Below, piece by piece: positions 8,708-18,500 of a DNA stretch of 19,286 nucleotides; position 1 is the stretch's first letter; the number at the start of each line of letters is the position of its first letter. Source of the DNA: Cyclostephanos tholiformis (taxonomy: Eukaryota; Bacillariophyta; Thalassiosirophyceae; Thalassiosirales; Thalassiosiraceae); assembly GCA_036939975.1 (NCBI GenBank), contig JALLPB010000472.1, positions 1-19,286 of the forward strand, read 5' to 3'. The notes beneath the pieces are model-generated. The model was not told the DNA's origin, did not search any database, and saw only the letters and a program-made list of their open reading frames with translations. The position numbers and the translations under genes were made by a program.

Positions 8708-10018
8708 ATGAACTTTGCCGACCTGACCGACGTCAAACCAATCCCCCAAGATGACGGTCCCGAGCCCGTCTGCAGTATCGCGTATTCTCCGGAATTCACC
8801 CAAGCCTACGATTATTTGCGTGCGCTCTTGAAAGTCGATGAGCGGAGTGAGAGGGCATTCAATTTAACGAGCCTTTGCCTTCAGTTGAATCCGGCAAATT
8901 ATACCGTGTGGCACTTTCGACGGCGATGTCTCATTTCATTGAGCTCCGTGTCTGGCCAGACTCCGACCATCGATGCGGAGCGCATAAGGAAGGATTTAGA
9001 ATTTGCTGATAAGCTTGGAGGAACCAAGTGAGTGATATGTTGTCTCTGTAATCATTCACCCGCTTCATTTTGTCATGGTCAAAAAAATAATATCTGTTTC
9101 TGCTGCAGTCCAAAAAATTACCAATTGTGGTATCACCGCCGTGCTCTGTTGGAATTTCAATTCGAAGTAGAGGACGATGTACTTCACGTGGCAAAAAAAG
9201 AACTGGAGTATGTAGATAGGATATTAGAAGATGACTCGAAAAACTATCATGTGAGCCATTTCAAACGATCACCTGCCGAATGACCTTCATGAAGCCTAAT
9301 AGTCTAACACTCTTTTTCATACTCGACTCGTATCCATTACAAATATATGACTACTTTCCAATTGAAAAAACAGGCGTGGTCGCACCGGCAATGGATCATG
9401 AAAGCACTGAACAATCCCGAGCTTTGGTCGTCTGAAGTAGAATACGCTCATTCGAAGGTTTTATCAGATCCGAGGAATAACTCTGCTTGGAACCAGCGTT
9501 GGTTTGCGCTGCACGAGGGGAAAGTACCATCCGATTATGCAGTGGATCGAGGTTCTGCTATCTCTCTCGAAAAGGCGCACGAAGAGGCTAGCTATGCACT
9601 AAATGGAGCAGACGTTGACCCATTCAATGAATCGCCGTGGAGATATTTGGTTGGTATTTTGATGGAACAGTGGCGTTTGGCGAAAAGAGGAGGGGATTTG
9701 GGTGACATGGCCAAAGCAACAGCTTTAATCCGAGAGAATATAGGAAAGATTAGGGAAATGAAAAAGTCTTGGGATGAGCAACCGCCAACTGATGATCATC
9801 CACCTGGCCCTTCTGCGAGTCTTCTTTCGGCATTGGTGGATTTGCTTGAAGTCTTTACGGACGATAAAGAATCGTTGACAGAAGCCAAAGCACTATTGGA
9901 GGAATTGATGTTGGAGGACCCAATCCGACGAAAGTATTGGCTCAAGAGGGAGAAAGGGATTTCAAAGCTACTGGTATCTACTTGGCAAGAAGGGGGCGAT
10001 GCGGAATCATCTGCTTAA
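8708..10018 (+). CDS. FNTA: Protein farnesyltransferase/geranylgeranyltransferase-I alpha subunit
   Basis: Exons 8708-9027, 9109-9250 and 9374-10018 join in phase (donors GTGAGT and GTGAGC; acceptors CTGCAG and AACAG), giving 368 residues. This is the shared alpha subunit of farnesyltransferase and geranylgeranyltransferase I, which with a beta subunit attaches prenyl groups to CaaX-box cysteines in the cytosol. PPTA repeats are visible: NYTVWHFRR (64-72), [13 protein letters not shown] (110-122), NYHAWSHRQW (152-161), NNSAWNQRW (189-197) and NESPWRYL (239-246). The third repeat is created precisely by the second splice, good support for that junction. In the family the alpha Lys sits in the first WhxRR region. 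Length is near that of human and yeast subunits. The Rab-type (GGTase-II) alpha subunit is the alternative, less likely given length and the NYHAWxHRQW repeat. The 3' end converges with the transporter gene. Confidence 0.93.
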
Positions 10019-10228
10019 GCTAACGAACGGTAAAATTTTTGCTTTGCGTACCTGTTTGACATTCTCGTGTAATCAAGGAAACACTTGACGCCCGAATATC
10101 GTCAGGATCTTTTTTTCGCGTTGCCGTGGTTGGCTCGATTAGCGTTATCGAGACATCGGGGTTTCGGTGAAACGGAAGTAGTTACGAAACTCCACCACCC
10201 AAACATCGCACGTTTCCCTTTCATTTGT

Positions 10229-11530
10229 TCAAGGCCTAATCGCCCCCCCGCTCTTCGCACTCGTTATCGAGAACATCACCGCCCCAAATAATGCCATTAT
10301 CATCCCACCCAAATTAAGGTTGGAAAATTTCGCGCCTCCGAATAATTGCTTCCCGGAGACAATTATCAATAGTCGCCTAAGGGCATCGCACGTCCCGTAC
10401 GTGATTGGTTCGACCATACTAACGAAGGAAAACGAGAGGACGTACTCGACGTGATAGGCCAGCACCGCGAGGCATGTGAGCCAAAAGGGCGGATGGGCGG
10501 GAGGAGGAACGACCGGAACGGCAGGTCCCGCCATTTCCTCGTTGCCCGTGGTAGAAGCGGGATCGTTGTCCCCTTTGTGCCGGTCTCGCATGCCCTCTCC
10601 GATGCCGCTCACGGCCGTCATGAACAGGCCGATACCCAATGCCACGAATACCATCGCCCTCTGCGCCTCCACGCCCTGAACGCCCGTTTTTTTCATGACG
10701 CGCTTGCTGACCACGTTGAGGGCCGCCTGACTCGTCGTGGATATCAAAGCCGCGAGGAAACCGAACAGCTCGAACGTGGGACTGTTCCAGGACGAGGCGC
10801 CTATCCCCAGCGCTATCGGCACCAACGATAACAGCGTCGCGCTCGATGGCAATGCCGATATTCCATCCAACAGGAGCGTGAATAATACCGTGATTAGGGG
10901 TATGCCGCACTTGGAGGTGTACGTTAACGATATGCCGATTCGATCCAACGCGATGGAATTAGAATAGTTCGCGATGAATAGGAATAGCGACGGGAGTAGG
11001 AAAGCCTTCGACGCGTTGACAGTTTTGAGGAAACGTGGCATGCACATCGAGAGGTCGTAGAAGTGAGCGTGCAAGAATAGGCCGAGCAGGAGCGAGCCCG
11101 AGAACCTGTACAACGTGAGGAGGGATGCGCGAGACAGGTTCGCCGGTTGTGTCGAACGATGATGTCGTATCTGCGGAGGGGGGACATCGTCGCCGAGGAT
11201 GGGACCGGTCGATGGCCTCGACGACGCCTCCTTCCTCTCGTGCTGCCCCCCCACGTGTTTCAAAAACTTGGTCGTTGAGTACGTGGTCAAGATTGCGGAG
11301 GATACCATCCATGCCGATCCGACCCAATACTTATCACTCGCGATCGACGATGCCAATGACGAGAGCGAGGCCATCGCCGAAGATGACGACGACGATGACG
11401 ACGACGCGGTGGCGACTGCCACGAGGGGCAGGGACATGGACGAGAGGGAGGGAGCGGCCGGGGAGGACATTTCGAGGGCGGTGGCTATGCTAGTACGGCT
11501 GCCGTGAGAGGGGACGACGAACGCTATCAT
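10229..11530 (-). CDS. TPT-family (drug/metabolite superfamily) transporter
   Basis: A single-exon gene of 433 residues from the first ATG (11530); the frame extends a little upstream without an ATG. Family marks are SLTYTSKCGIPLITVLFTLL (201-220), SQAALNVVSKRVM (267-279), HVEYVLSFSFVSMVEPITYG (360-379) and CDALRRLLIIVSGKQLFGG (381-399), then a last hydrophobic helix. This is the pattern of triose-phosphate/sugar-phosphate transporter (TPT) domain proteins, membrane antiporters of plastid, Golgi or ER. About eight to ten hydrophobic segments can be counted. The first 65 residues are Ser/Ala-rich and may be a targeting region, but no clear signal peptide with an Ala|Phe junction is seen, so location is open. 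A polar loop at about 311-348 separates two helices. Substrate cannot be told. The DNA is GC-rich with codon repeats (poly-Ser from TCG/TCA runs). Confidence 0.82.
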   Translation of the reverse strand: MIAFVVPSHGSRTSIATALEMSSPAAPSLSSMSLPLVAVATASSSSSSSSSAMASLSSLASSIASDKYWVGSAWMVSSAILTTYSTTKFLKHVGGQHERKEASSRPSTGPILGDDVPPPQIRHHRSTQPANLSRASLLTLYRFSGSLLLGLFLHAHFYDLSMCMPRFLKTVNASKAFLLPSLFLFIANYSNSIALDRIGISLTYTSKCGIPLITVLFTLLLDGISALPSSATLLSLVPIALGIGASSWNSPTFELFGFLAALISTTSQAALNVVSKRVMKKTGVQGVEAQRAMVFVALGIGLFMTAVSGIGEGMRDRHKGDNDPASTTGNEEMAGPAVPVVPPPAHPPFWLTCLAVLAYHVEYVLSFSFVSMVEPITYGTCDALRRLLIIVSGKQLFGGAKFSNLNLGGMIMALFGAVMFSITSAKSGGAIRP

Positions 11531-11775
11531 GTATCTGAGTACCAACAAAGCATTGGATATCTTTGCACTGTGGTGGATGGTAAGGTAATGGTGGAGCTCT
11601 GATCAGCTGCATCTTGTGTTGTTGTTGGCGTTTGGGTTTTGGTCACACACTCCTCTCTTTTTTTATTCAAGGTGGTGGACGGAGAGGAGGGAAAAAGGGT
11701 TTTACCGCGCTACGCTGACACATCGTTTTGTTACGTATTGAAGTAGTATTCCTTTATGTACGATCTTTCAGTTGT

Positions 11776-11793
11776 CATAATAATATTATTATG
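11776..11793. repeat. Perfect 18-base palindrome CATAATAATATTATTATG
   Basis: The sequence equals its own reverse complement over 18 bases. A shorter version, CATAATATTATG, recurs at 11942-11953. It may be a dimer-binding site, a cruciform or a transcript hairpin; simple AT-rich chance is also possible. Confidence 0.75.
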
Positions 11794-11941
11794 GCGAGAG
11801 TAAGATTCGACATCAAAAATGGGACATTATTATTTTAGCCACACTGCAAGGCACCATCTTCGTGATTTGTTATTGCTTCGAGGTTATGGTCAACTATTGG
11901 ATGTCTCTCTCTAGTAGAGCTAGAGCTAGATTAGTTTAGGA

Positions 11942-11953
11942 CATAATATTATG
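11942..11953. repeat. Perfect 12-base palindrome CATAATATTATG
   Basis: A self-complementary 12-mer sharing ends and core with the 18-base palindrome about 165 bases to the left. It lies in the same spacer. Confidence 0.7.
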
Positions 11954-12170
11954 ATAATTGTTAATCAGCACCAGCGGAACTGCAGTGTTGCATCGTCGGG
12001 GCACTGAACAGAACACAGCTTTCATGGTCAGTTGTGTCACCGCCGAATATTTTGTCCGAACCTCGACGATACGATGTCATGTTGTCAGTCATCTTCGTCG
12101 ACGTCGTCGTACTCGCTATCATCGCCGTCGCTACATGATGAGGATGTAACCAGAAATGTCCGCACCCCCA

Positions 12171-15146
12171 TCACAGAAGTTTCGAAGATCTTAGCAAGTC
12201 GTCATGCTTCGTTTGTATTAGTTTCACTAGTCCCAACTGACGCGGCGTGCTCATGTTCCCTTGCACTAGAAGGTTCTGCATAGACAGATGAATCGAATCG
12301 CACGTCTTTCCAGGAAAGGGAGGGGACATGTAGTCCAGCAGGTTCAGATAGGAATGCAAGAGTAACAAAAGCTGTCCCATTTCCTTTGGCCCGAGACAAG
12401 ATGATAAAACGACCCCGGGGGCGGTAGGTACGCCCCCCGCCCCTTCCATCGTCGGACCATCCAGCTGATAATTCGACAAAACCAAGCATTCCTCGACCTT
12501 CTTCAGATAGTCGGACATCTCAGCGTGAACGTCGCGGGGCAATCGGAAATCCTTTATCCGGATGTTGCTCCAAAACAGGAAAAGGACGCGCGTGCCGTAG
12601 ATTATGATCAAAACCGCGGGAATGGATGCCACGAGCTGCACGTTTAGTCTATTCGCATCGATCAAGTTATCGATAGAATCCATAGCCTGGAGCAAGTCGC
12701 TCTTGAGCTGCTGTATCTGTATAAGCATGAGCTGTGCGACTCTGCCCCTGAGGATTCCGCGGATGGTGCCCGAGGATAGCTCCTGTTCGTACATTCGACT
12801 GACCGATGCGAGCGCGGCAGCGCGCGTTTGTCTCGTGCCGTCGCCCACGCCTAAATCCATGAGCATGTTGTCGAGGCTTATCTGTTCGTTCAGCAGAGCG
12901 AACGGATCGACCATGCGAGGTCGTCGGTTAAGCAAGTCCAGCACGATATCCTTAATCGGCGCGTAGAAACGAAACTCCACGATGCCCCATATCGCATTCA
13001 AGATCGACTTGATGAAATCGAGAATTTCTCGCTTGTGCGGCGCAATGACGTTGTCGTGTAGGGAGTTGGCAGCGGCGAGGAACAGCGCCGAGGATGGTAT
13101 CCCCAAGAAATCGTACTGCTTCAACATGGACGACAGTTGAAAGTACCATTTTCGCTCACCCGCGCGTTTCGGCGACGCGGCGAAATCGACGAGCGAAAGG
13201 ACCATGAGCCAGGAGTACACATCGGAGGCACCGCCGTCGTAGCTGGCCCACTTTTTCAGGAATTTGGATTCGGCGTAGACCTCGCCCTGAGGATAGTCGT
13301 CGATCCCGCGCGATTCGTCGACGGGGGTGAAACTTGAGCTTATCGTTTCAATAAGCGAATCCTTGATGACACCCCGAGCCTCTCTATTCCACTTCTCAGT
13401 CTGCTGGAGCCACATCCTATTCTTCGGCTGCGATAGTAGTTGCATCGTTCGCATCAAAGATCGTTCGCTTTCCTCCCCACCGTTTTCGTCCGCGCGTTTT
13501 CGGCCATCCGCGCCGAAGCCGGGCCTTGGCAGCGACGAAATACGCCGGTTCACGCCCTCCACGCCAAAGCCGGGCACGTCCAGCAAGTCCCCGACATCCA
13601 TCTCCCCCGGCCGTCGAAGCAACAGCCCCTCGGCGATACCGAGACACGTCAGCTCCCGCTCGAACGAAGCCGTCGCGAGCTCGTATTGCATTTGATAATC
13701 GCCGCCGCCCACGTTATCCCCGAACAGCCACGGTCGCATGACGGGCAATACGGACTTCCGCAACGCGTCCGCGAACATTCCGATTTTACCCCCCGATAGA
13801 TTCACTCGGAACCTCCAGAAGTCGCACTCCCTTCGCATCCTCGATGCGACTATTAGATGCCGATCGCGCAACGTACGCAACAGCGCGTCGAGTACGCGAA
13901 GCTCAATCAATTTAGACGAGTGACGCAGGAGGAGTTTGACGCTGCGCACGTGAGCGGACGACGATGACGACGACGGCATCCCCCCGCTGCCATTGCCATT
14001 CCCATTTCCATTCCCGTACGACGATGCGATGTACCCGCCGAGCATCGAAAGAGCCTCCGCCGATCGTTCGACGAAGTATTCCCTCGATCCCCTCGGGGGA
14101 CAGGACAGGCGGAGGGCGCCGATCGCAGTTTCCGCGTCGCGCGCGTATTGCGATGCCGCCGCGCTCATGTCTTTCCCGTCGTCGTTGTCCTCGTCGATGA
14201 ACGATATCCCCTCCTCGGTGACGAACCCCCCCTTCCTGTTTGACCGCGACCGGGACGACGACGACGACGTTGATGATCTCCCGTTGACGGCGGATATCGC
14301 CAATGCCGATTTGAGTCCCTCCTGACAGGCCCTGACCCTCACCGTCTCGATGCCGCCGAACATGTCGTACGACCTGTCGCCGCAATCGAGGTCGAGGCTG
14401 CGTCCACGTCTGACGTTATGTTTCCGCCTCCTACGTCTATATCGCATCTTGTCGATATTGCGCGCGGACCTCAATGAATCGCCGAGACGATCCTCGGCAT
14501 CCGCCAGTGCCTCTTCCCCCGAATTCGGCGGCGGTGGACGTATCACCGCGTGATACAATCTTTCGAGTACGCGCAATGCCGACCAAGCGCCCACGATGCC
14601 GACCGGTGGCTTGTACCATAATAGGTTGAAGAGGACGATGCGCGCACTACGGCACCTATCCACTAGCAGGGGGAATAGGGAACGCAATTTGGGCGGCACG
14701 TAGGACGGGATGTAACGCAAATGGGGGGCGTCGTGTGGACCGATCATTGGGGCGAGGACCGCGGACAGACGATGGACACCGACCCCTCCTCCTCCGCCGC
14801 CGCCGCCGCTGACGCCGCCGCCATTGGCGACTAGGGGCGCCGCGGGGGAGACCATCGCTGAGGATCCGACGACATCGTTGCGATCGTTGATCGCACGGGC
14901 CAGTCCGGGCGGGTCGCCATTGCCCGTCGTCGTCGTCGTCGTCGTCGTCGTGGGGGCGCCGCCGTGGTCATCGCCGCCGAAGCCGAAGAAAGGCATGTTC
15001 CACCCGTGCGACGGCGACGGCAGCATCAGGAGAAGCATTGCGCCCCAGTAGAGAGAGTGACGCTGAGATGACGTGACATTTCCCATGACTGCCCAATCGC
15101 TCTGATGGATATCGGTTAGATCTCGCTCGTTGTCTGTTTCTATCAT
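12171..15146 (-). CDS. NCA2/DGS1-like organelle membrane protein
   Basis: An uninterrupted frame of 991 residues from the first ATG, or 971 from the second (15086). The C-terminal third matches the NCA2 domain: WGIVEFRFYAPIKDIVLDLL, then SLDNMLMDLG, a transmembrane stretch LVASIPAVLIIIYGTRVLF, and a helical end including ECLVLSNYQLDG and LLLLLHSYLNLLDY. The N-terminal part has the family-like RYIPSYVPPKLRSLFPLL and a hydrophobic LLWYKPPVGIVG segment. In yeast NCA2 influences expression of mitochondrially encoded ATP synthase subunits; the plant relative DGS1 is in the mitochondrial outer membrane. From the second Met the start reads as a signal peptide (SLYWGAMLLLMLPSPSHG|W), unusual for a mitochondrial protein. 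The middle is inflated by low-complexity runs (nine Thr, Gly tracts, Gly-Asn and Ser-Arg repeats). The DNA is GC-rich. The family call is good; cellular location and role are not determined. Confidence 0.8.
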   Translation of the reverse strand: MIETDNERDLTDIHQSDWAVMGNVTSSQRHSLYWGAMLLLMLPSPSHGWNMPFFGFGGDDHGGAPTTTTTTTTTGNGDPPGLARAINDRNDVVGSSAMVSPAAPLVANGGGVSGGGGGGGGVGVHRLSAVLAPMIGPHDAPHLRYIPSYVPPKLRSLFPLLVDRCRSARIVLFNLLWYKPPVGIVGAWSALRVLERLYHAVIRPPPPNSGEEALADAEDRLGDSLRSARNIDKMRYRRRRRKHNVRRGRSLDLDCGDRSYDMFGGIETVRVRACQEGLKSALAISAVNGRSSTSSSSSRSRSNRKGGFVTEEGISFIDEDNDDGKDMSAAASQYARDAETAIGALRLSCPPRGSREYFVERSAEALSMLGGYIASSYGNGNGNGNGSGGMPSSSSSSAHVRSVKLLLRHSSKLIELRVLDALLRTLRDRHLIVASRMRRECDFWRFRVNLSGGKIGMFADALRKSVLPVMRPWLFGDNVGGGDYQMQYELATASFERELTCLGIAEGLLLRRPGEMDVGDLLDVPGFGVEGVNRRISSLPRPGFGADGRKRADENGGEESERSLMRTMQLLSQPKNRMWLQQTEKWNREARGVIKDSLIETISSSFTPVDESRGIDDYPQGEVYAESKFLKKWASYDGGASDVYSWLMVLSLVDFAASPKRAGERKWYFQLSSMLKQYDFLGIPSSALFLAAANSLHDNVIAPHKREILDFIKSILNAIWGIVEFRFYAPIKDIVLDLLNRRPRMVDPFALLNEQISLDNMLMDLGVGDGTRQTRAAALASVSRMYEQELSSGTIRGILRGRVAQLMLIQIQQLKSDLLQAMDSIDNLIDANRLNVQLVASIPAVLIIIYGTRVLFLFWSNIRIKDFRLPRDVHAEMSDYLKKVEECLVLSNYQLDGPTMEGAGGVPTAPGVVLSSCLGPKEMGQLLLLLHSYLNLLDYMSPPFPGKTCDSIHLSMQNLLVQGNMSTPRQLGLVKLIQTKHDDLLRSSKLL
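14925..14951. repeat. (CGT)9 trinucleotide repeat
   Basis: Nine perfect CGT units lie inside the NCA2-like gene, coding for nine Thr (ACG) on the minus strand. The repeat is length-variable in principle and in-frame. Confidence 0.9.
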
Positions 15147-15387
15147 CTAATCTGCTCTGTTGTGACGTTTTGAGAGCCGCCCGGCGCGGCGGGCCGGCAG
15201 CCTGGCATTGTAGGATCGTTTGGGGCGAGGGACAGACACGAAGTTATCGTACGGGCGTCAGCACGCAACGACTGCTCTATTGATGCCGACCGACTACCTA
15301 GGTAGTACGACGATGGTCCCCGCCCCTTGTCCACTGTCTCGGTACCGCACCCCAAGATACTGCCTCTCTCTCCCACTCTAGAGAGAA

Positions 15388-15480
<93 letters not shown>

Positions 15481-15532
15481 CCAAGACACGCGAGGCGATT
15501 GCTCATCGCTAACCGGATACCGGGCATCCAAT
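15147..15532. promoter_or_regulatory. Divergent promoter region between NCA2-like and Rieske genes
   Basis: This 386-bp gap lies between outward-facing start codons and contains a long GA tract (15392-15478) close to the Rieske gene start, preceded by a short CT-rich stretch. Long Leu/Ser or Arg/Glu frames here are translations of the dinucleotide repeat, not genes. Both promoters presumably lie here. Confidence 0.5.
15392..15478. repeat. (GA)n microsatellite
   Basis: About 87 bases of GA/AG dinucleotide, interrupted near 15445 by an extra A pair and ending in GAAAGG. Pure purine on the plus strand and pure pyrimidine on the minus strand. It lies 55 bases before the proposed Rieske start codon. 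Confidence 0.95.
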
Positions 15533-18500
15533 ATGACATACGTCTTCATCCGGCCCCTCGCGCTATCGTTTCTGTTGACTGCCATCGGCCCATCTACTCG
15601 CTGCCATCATCGATGTCATGCCTTTTCATGCCCGATTGCCTATACGTCGAGGACTCGAGCTACGTCGGCGAAATCATCATGTCTTGAAATGGCCGTGGGG
15701 GGGATCACCGTGGTGGAGGAGGAGGAGGAAATTGAGGGCTTTGCCGTCGATCGAGATCGGGGAATGAAAGACGCGACCTCGTCGTCGCCGTTCACATCCG
15801 CCACCAAGCGAGTGGGGATCAACAGCCGCGGCGCAAAAATGAACGAGGTACGCGAAAAATTCGTTAAGTAGACCCACCGGGGGTTCCCCCTGCACCCATA
15901 TAACATTTTTTTCTCGTTGTCGTCGCCATATCCTCGCTTCTCTTTATTTAAGATTGATTTCACATTGGTCCCGACGGACGCGTGCCTATCGAGATGTTAT
16001 CAAATGAGTGAGAAGAACAACGGTGGATCGGCCGCAACATCCCCACCTTCGTCGACGACGACATCGTTGGACCGGGAGGAGACGTCTCAAAATCTTTCGC
16101 TGACGAGGGCGCTTAACACCGCGTCCAATCGGGCCGTGCGTCGGATACTGCTATCGCGATCCTGGCCGAGCGCCGAGGCTTTGAATCTTAGCCTGCGCAT
16201 GGTGTCGATGCAGCAGCAACAACAACGGCGGCAGGGGGAGGAGGACGTTGATACGACGGGCCCCCTCGTGCAGCAGCAGCAACAACGACAACAACATCGG
16301 GAGGGGGGGGAAGAGGATGGCGAGAGGATGAAGTGCCCCGTGCCGAGGCCCATACTCAACATACTCATGAGCCGCCGTGGCGGTCCGGACACGAACAGCG
16401 ATGCCGTGGCGGAGCCAACTACGATGAATATATCCCCCGAGGAACGGGAGAGGCTTTGGATAGCCGATCAGATCGCCGTGTTCCGCGATTCATACGGGGC
16501 ATTGACTGGGTACGATCAGGCCGAGGCGTACCTCGAGAGCGTACTGTCCCTCGCGACGAGCGGATACGAAAGTGAGCGAGTCGCAGAGGTTATTGAGGGG
16601 GGGACGTACGTCGAGGCGTATGGACGCGTATTGTCGGTGATCCAGAGCGTCGGGGCCGTGCTGGAGCAGGTCGCAGAGAACGGGGATTCCGCGACATTAT
16701 CGCCGTCGTCGTCCATGACGAGAAGACGGATAGCCAAGAAGCTGATCGATCAGGATTTTTGTCTGTCCATGTTGGATAAGATCGCCCTCGCGAATGAGAA
16801 GATGGGGAATGTTATGGTCAGCGATGCCGGCGATGTGAATCCGCTAGCGGTCCCTTACGACGCCACTTGTCGATTGGCATACGATGCAGATCCTAATGGC
16901 CGATCATCCTTGTCATTTGATGAGTTCAAAGTAAAATATGAAGCTGATATGGTAGCTATGGTGTCGGCAAAGAAGAAGCTGAGAGACGAGGGAGAACGAT
17001 CAAGTAGTGACGAGGTCGTCAAACCGGAATCAAAAGTGGTATCGAAAGAATCTCGTGCGAATGGAAAGAGGCGCTGGTTCGCCATTTGGTCCAGGGGCAA
17101 AAAAATGACCGATGTGAATGAAGAGATAATTGATGAAAGTTTATATAGCGTGAGCGGTGATGATGATGAACGATTGCCATCATCTCCTGCAATAGCTATC
17201 AACCCCGACGATTTGGGAGGCGTCCTATTGAGTGCTGAAGAGCCCACGATGACTCGTCAGTTGAATGTACTCTCCAATATTTGCCAAAGGGCACTCATAT
17301 TTGGGGGTGATCAGGAGCTTCTTCTACTGGCAGAAACATTGGATGCCGACAAACCCGCCTTCATCCAACGATGGTACAAAAATAATACCGCCGAGGATAG
17401 CGATGTTCATGCCGAAACTCGTCCAGGTGTCCAATATCTCAATTCGTTGATACAACTCCTACGTAATTGCTTCACGAAGGGTGCCCTCATAGATGTCACT
17501 CCCACTCTCCCGTTGACCGCGGGGTACCAAAATGCATATCGACGACTCACGGCCTCCCTAATCGAGCTTGGCAGTGGATATATCCGTCCATCCTCCTCGT
17601 CGTCATTGTCACTATTCACTGCCGCGACCGAGAAATACTTGAAGTCTTCGGCACCGCCCAAGAGCGCACGCGAGGAGCTGGGACGGTTGGCCAAGTGGGA
17701 GAGCGCCCTTCGTAAGAATAGCGCCAATCCGTACCCGGACGAGTAAGTGCATTCAATCCTCCTCTGTTTGGATGCTCAGATATTTCGATCGTTGTTTATG
17801 AAGAAAGAACTGTTATCCCTGTCTGATGTCCATGACTGATAACCGCATGCCAAGTAACTTTTTATTATCGGCGCTCTGAAACAACCATTTTAATCGCATG
17901 ACCTGCCCGATTGTGCAAATCATGTTTTACTCTGATGTTAACTGATTGTCTTTGCAAATTTGTAAAATATATGCAGCCTTGTGGGCACGTGGCATGTCCA
18001 GGACGTAGTTGGTACACAGACGATTGGTAGCACAGAAGTGACATTCAAGCCTCAGGGGGAGCTGAGTGTTAAACCGCCGATGCAGGGCTTGCGTTGGCGG
18101 CTAGATGCCGGACCCACTCATCTCGATACGTGTACATTCCAGGTATTGAGTGATGACGGTGCAATCTTACAGTATACTGTGGGTTTCCCTTATGGTTTGG
18201 CGAATTTTTCGTGAACTATTTGTTTGGCGTATTGCTCCCTATATTGTTCTACCTAATTATATTTCTTGCAATGTTCCTTTCGCCTACAGGGATTCGTCGA
18301 TCGAGGGTCAAGGTTGGAAGCTCGGGTATCCAAGCGGTCGGTATCGATGCGTGGTGGCATCAGCTTTGTAATGAGAGATGCCGAGGGGAGCAATAACTAT
18401 TGGGATGATGTGGTTCCTTTGAACTACAGAAGTGGCACGACAAAATTTATAATGAGTCGCAACACAAAGGGTGATGATGACGAATCTTCTGTGACAGATT

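Larger units (their letters stand above)
11531..12170. other. Intergenic region: transporter promoter and NCA2-like 3' flank
   Basis: About 640 bp lies between two minus-strand genes in tandem. It is AT-richer than its flanks. It contains two related AT-rich palindromes (11776-11793 and 11942-11953) and a GAGCTAGAGCTAG-type repeat near 11917. Short reading frames around 11958-12283 have no recognisable product and the right ones overlap the NCA2-like gene in antisense. No RNA gene is seen. Confidence 0.5.

Noticed and set aside
10085..10291. 68-codon plus-strand frame between the prenyltransferase and transporter genes
   Set aside because: It lacks an ATG at its start, overlaps the transporter 3' end in antisense and has no recognisable content.
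11958..12283. Short plus-strand ORFs in the transporter/NCA2-like spacer
   Set aside because: Low-complexity Ser/Arg/Leu text, partly antisense to the NCA2-like 3' end, and no splice partner found.
13417..14619. Many Arg/Pro-rich frames on both strands over the NCA2-like gene
   Set aside because: They are shadows of GC-rich coding sequence with few stop codons in other frames.
15143..15585. Long Leu/Ser, Arg/Glu reading frames on both strands around the GA tract
   Set aside because: They are translations of a dinucleotide repeat, which is open in several frames by its nature.
16875..16935. EF-hand-like [15 protein letters not shown] in the Rieske gene
   Set aside because: The acidic residue expected at loop position 12 comes two residues late and there is no paired hand, so calcium binding is not supported.
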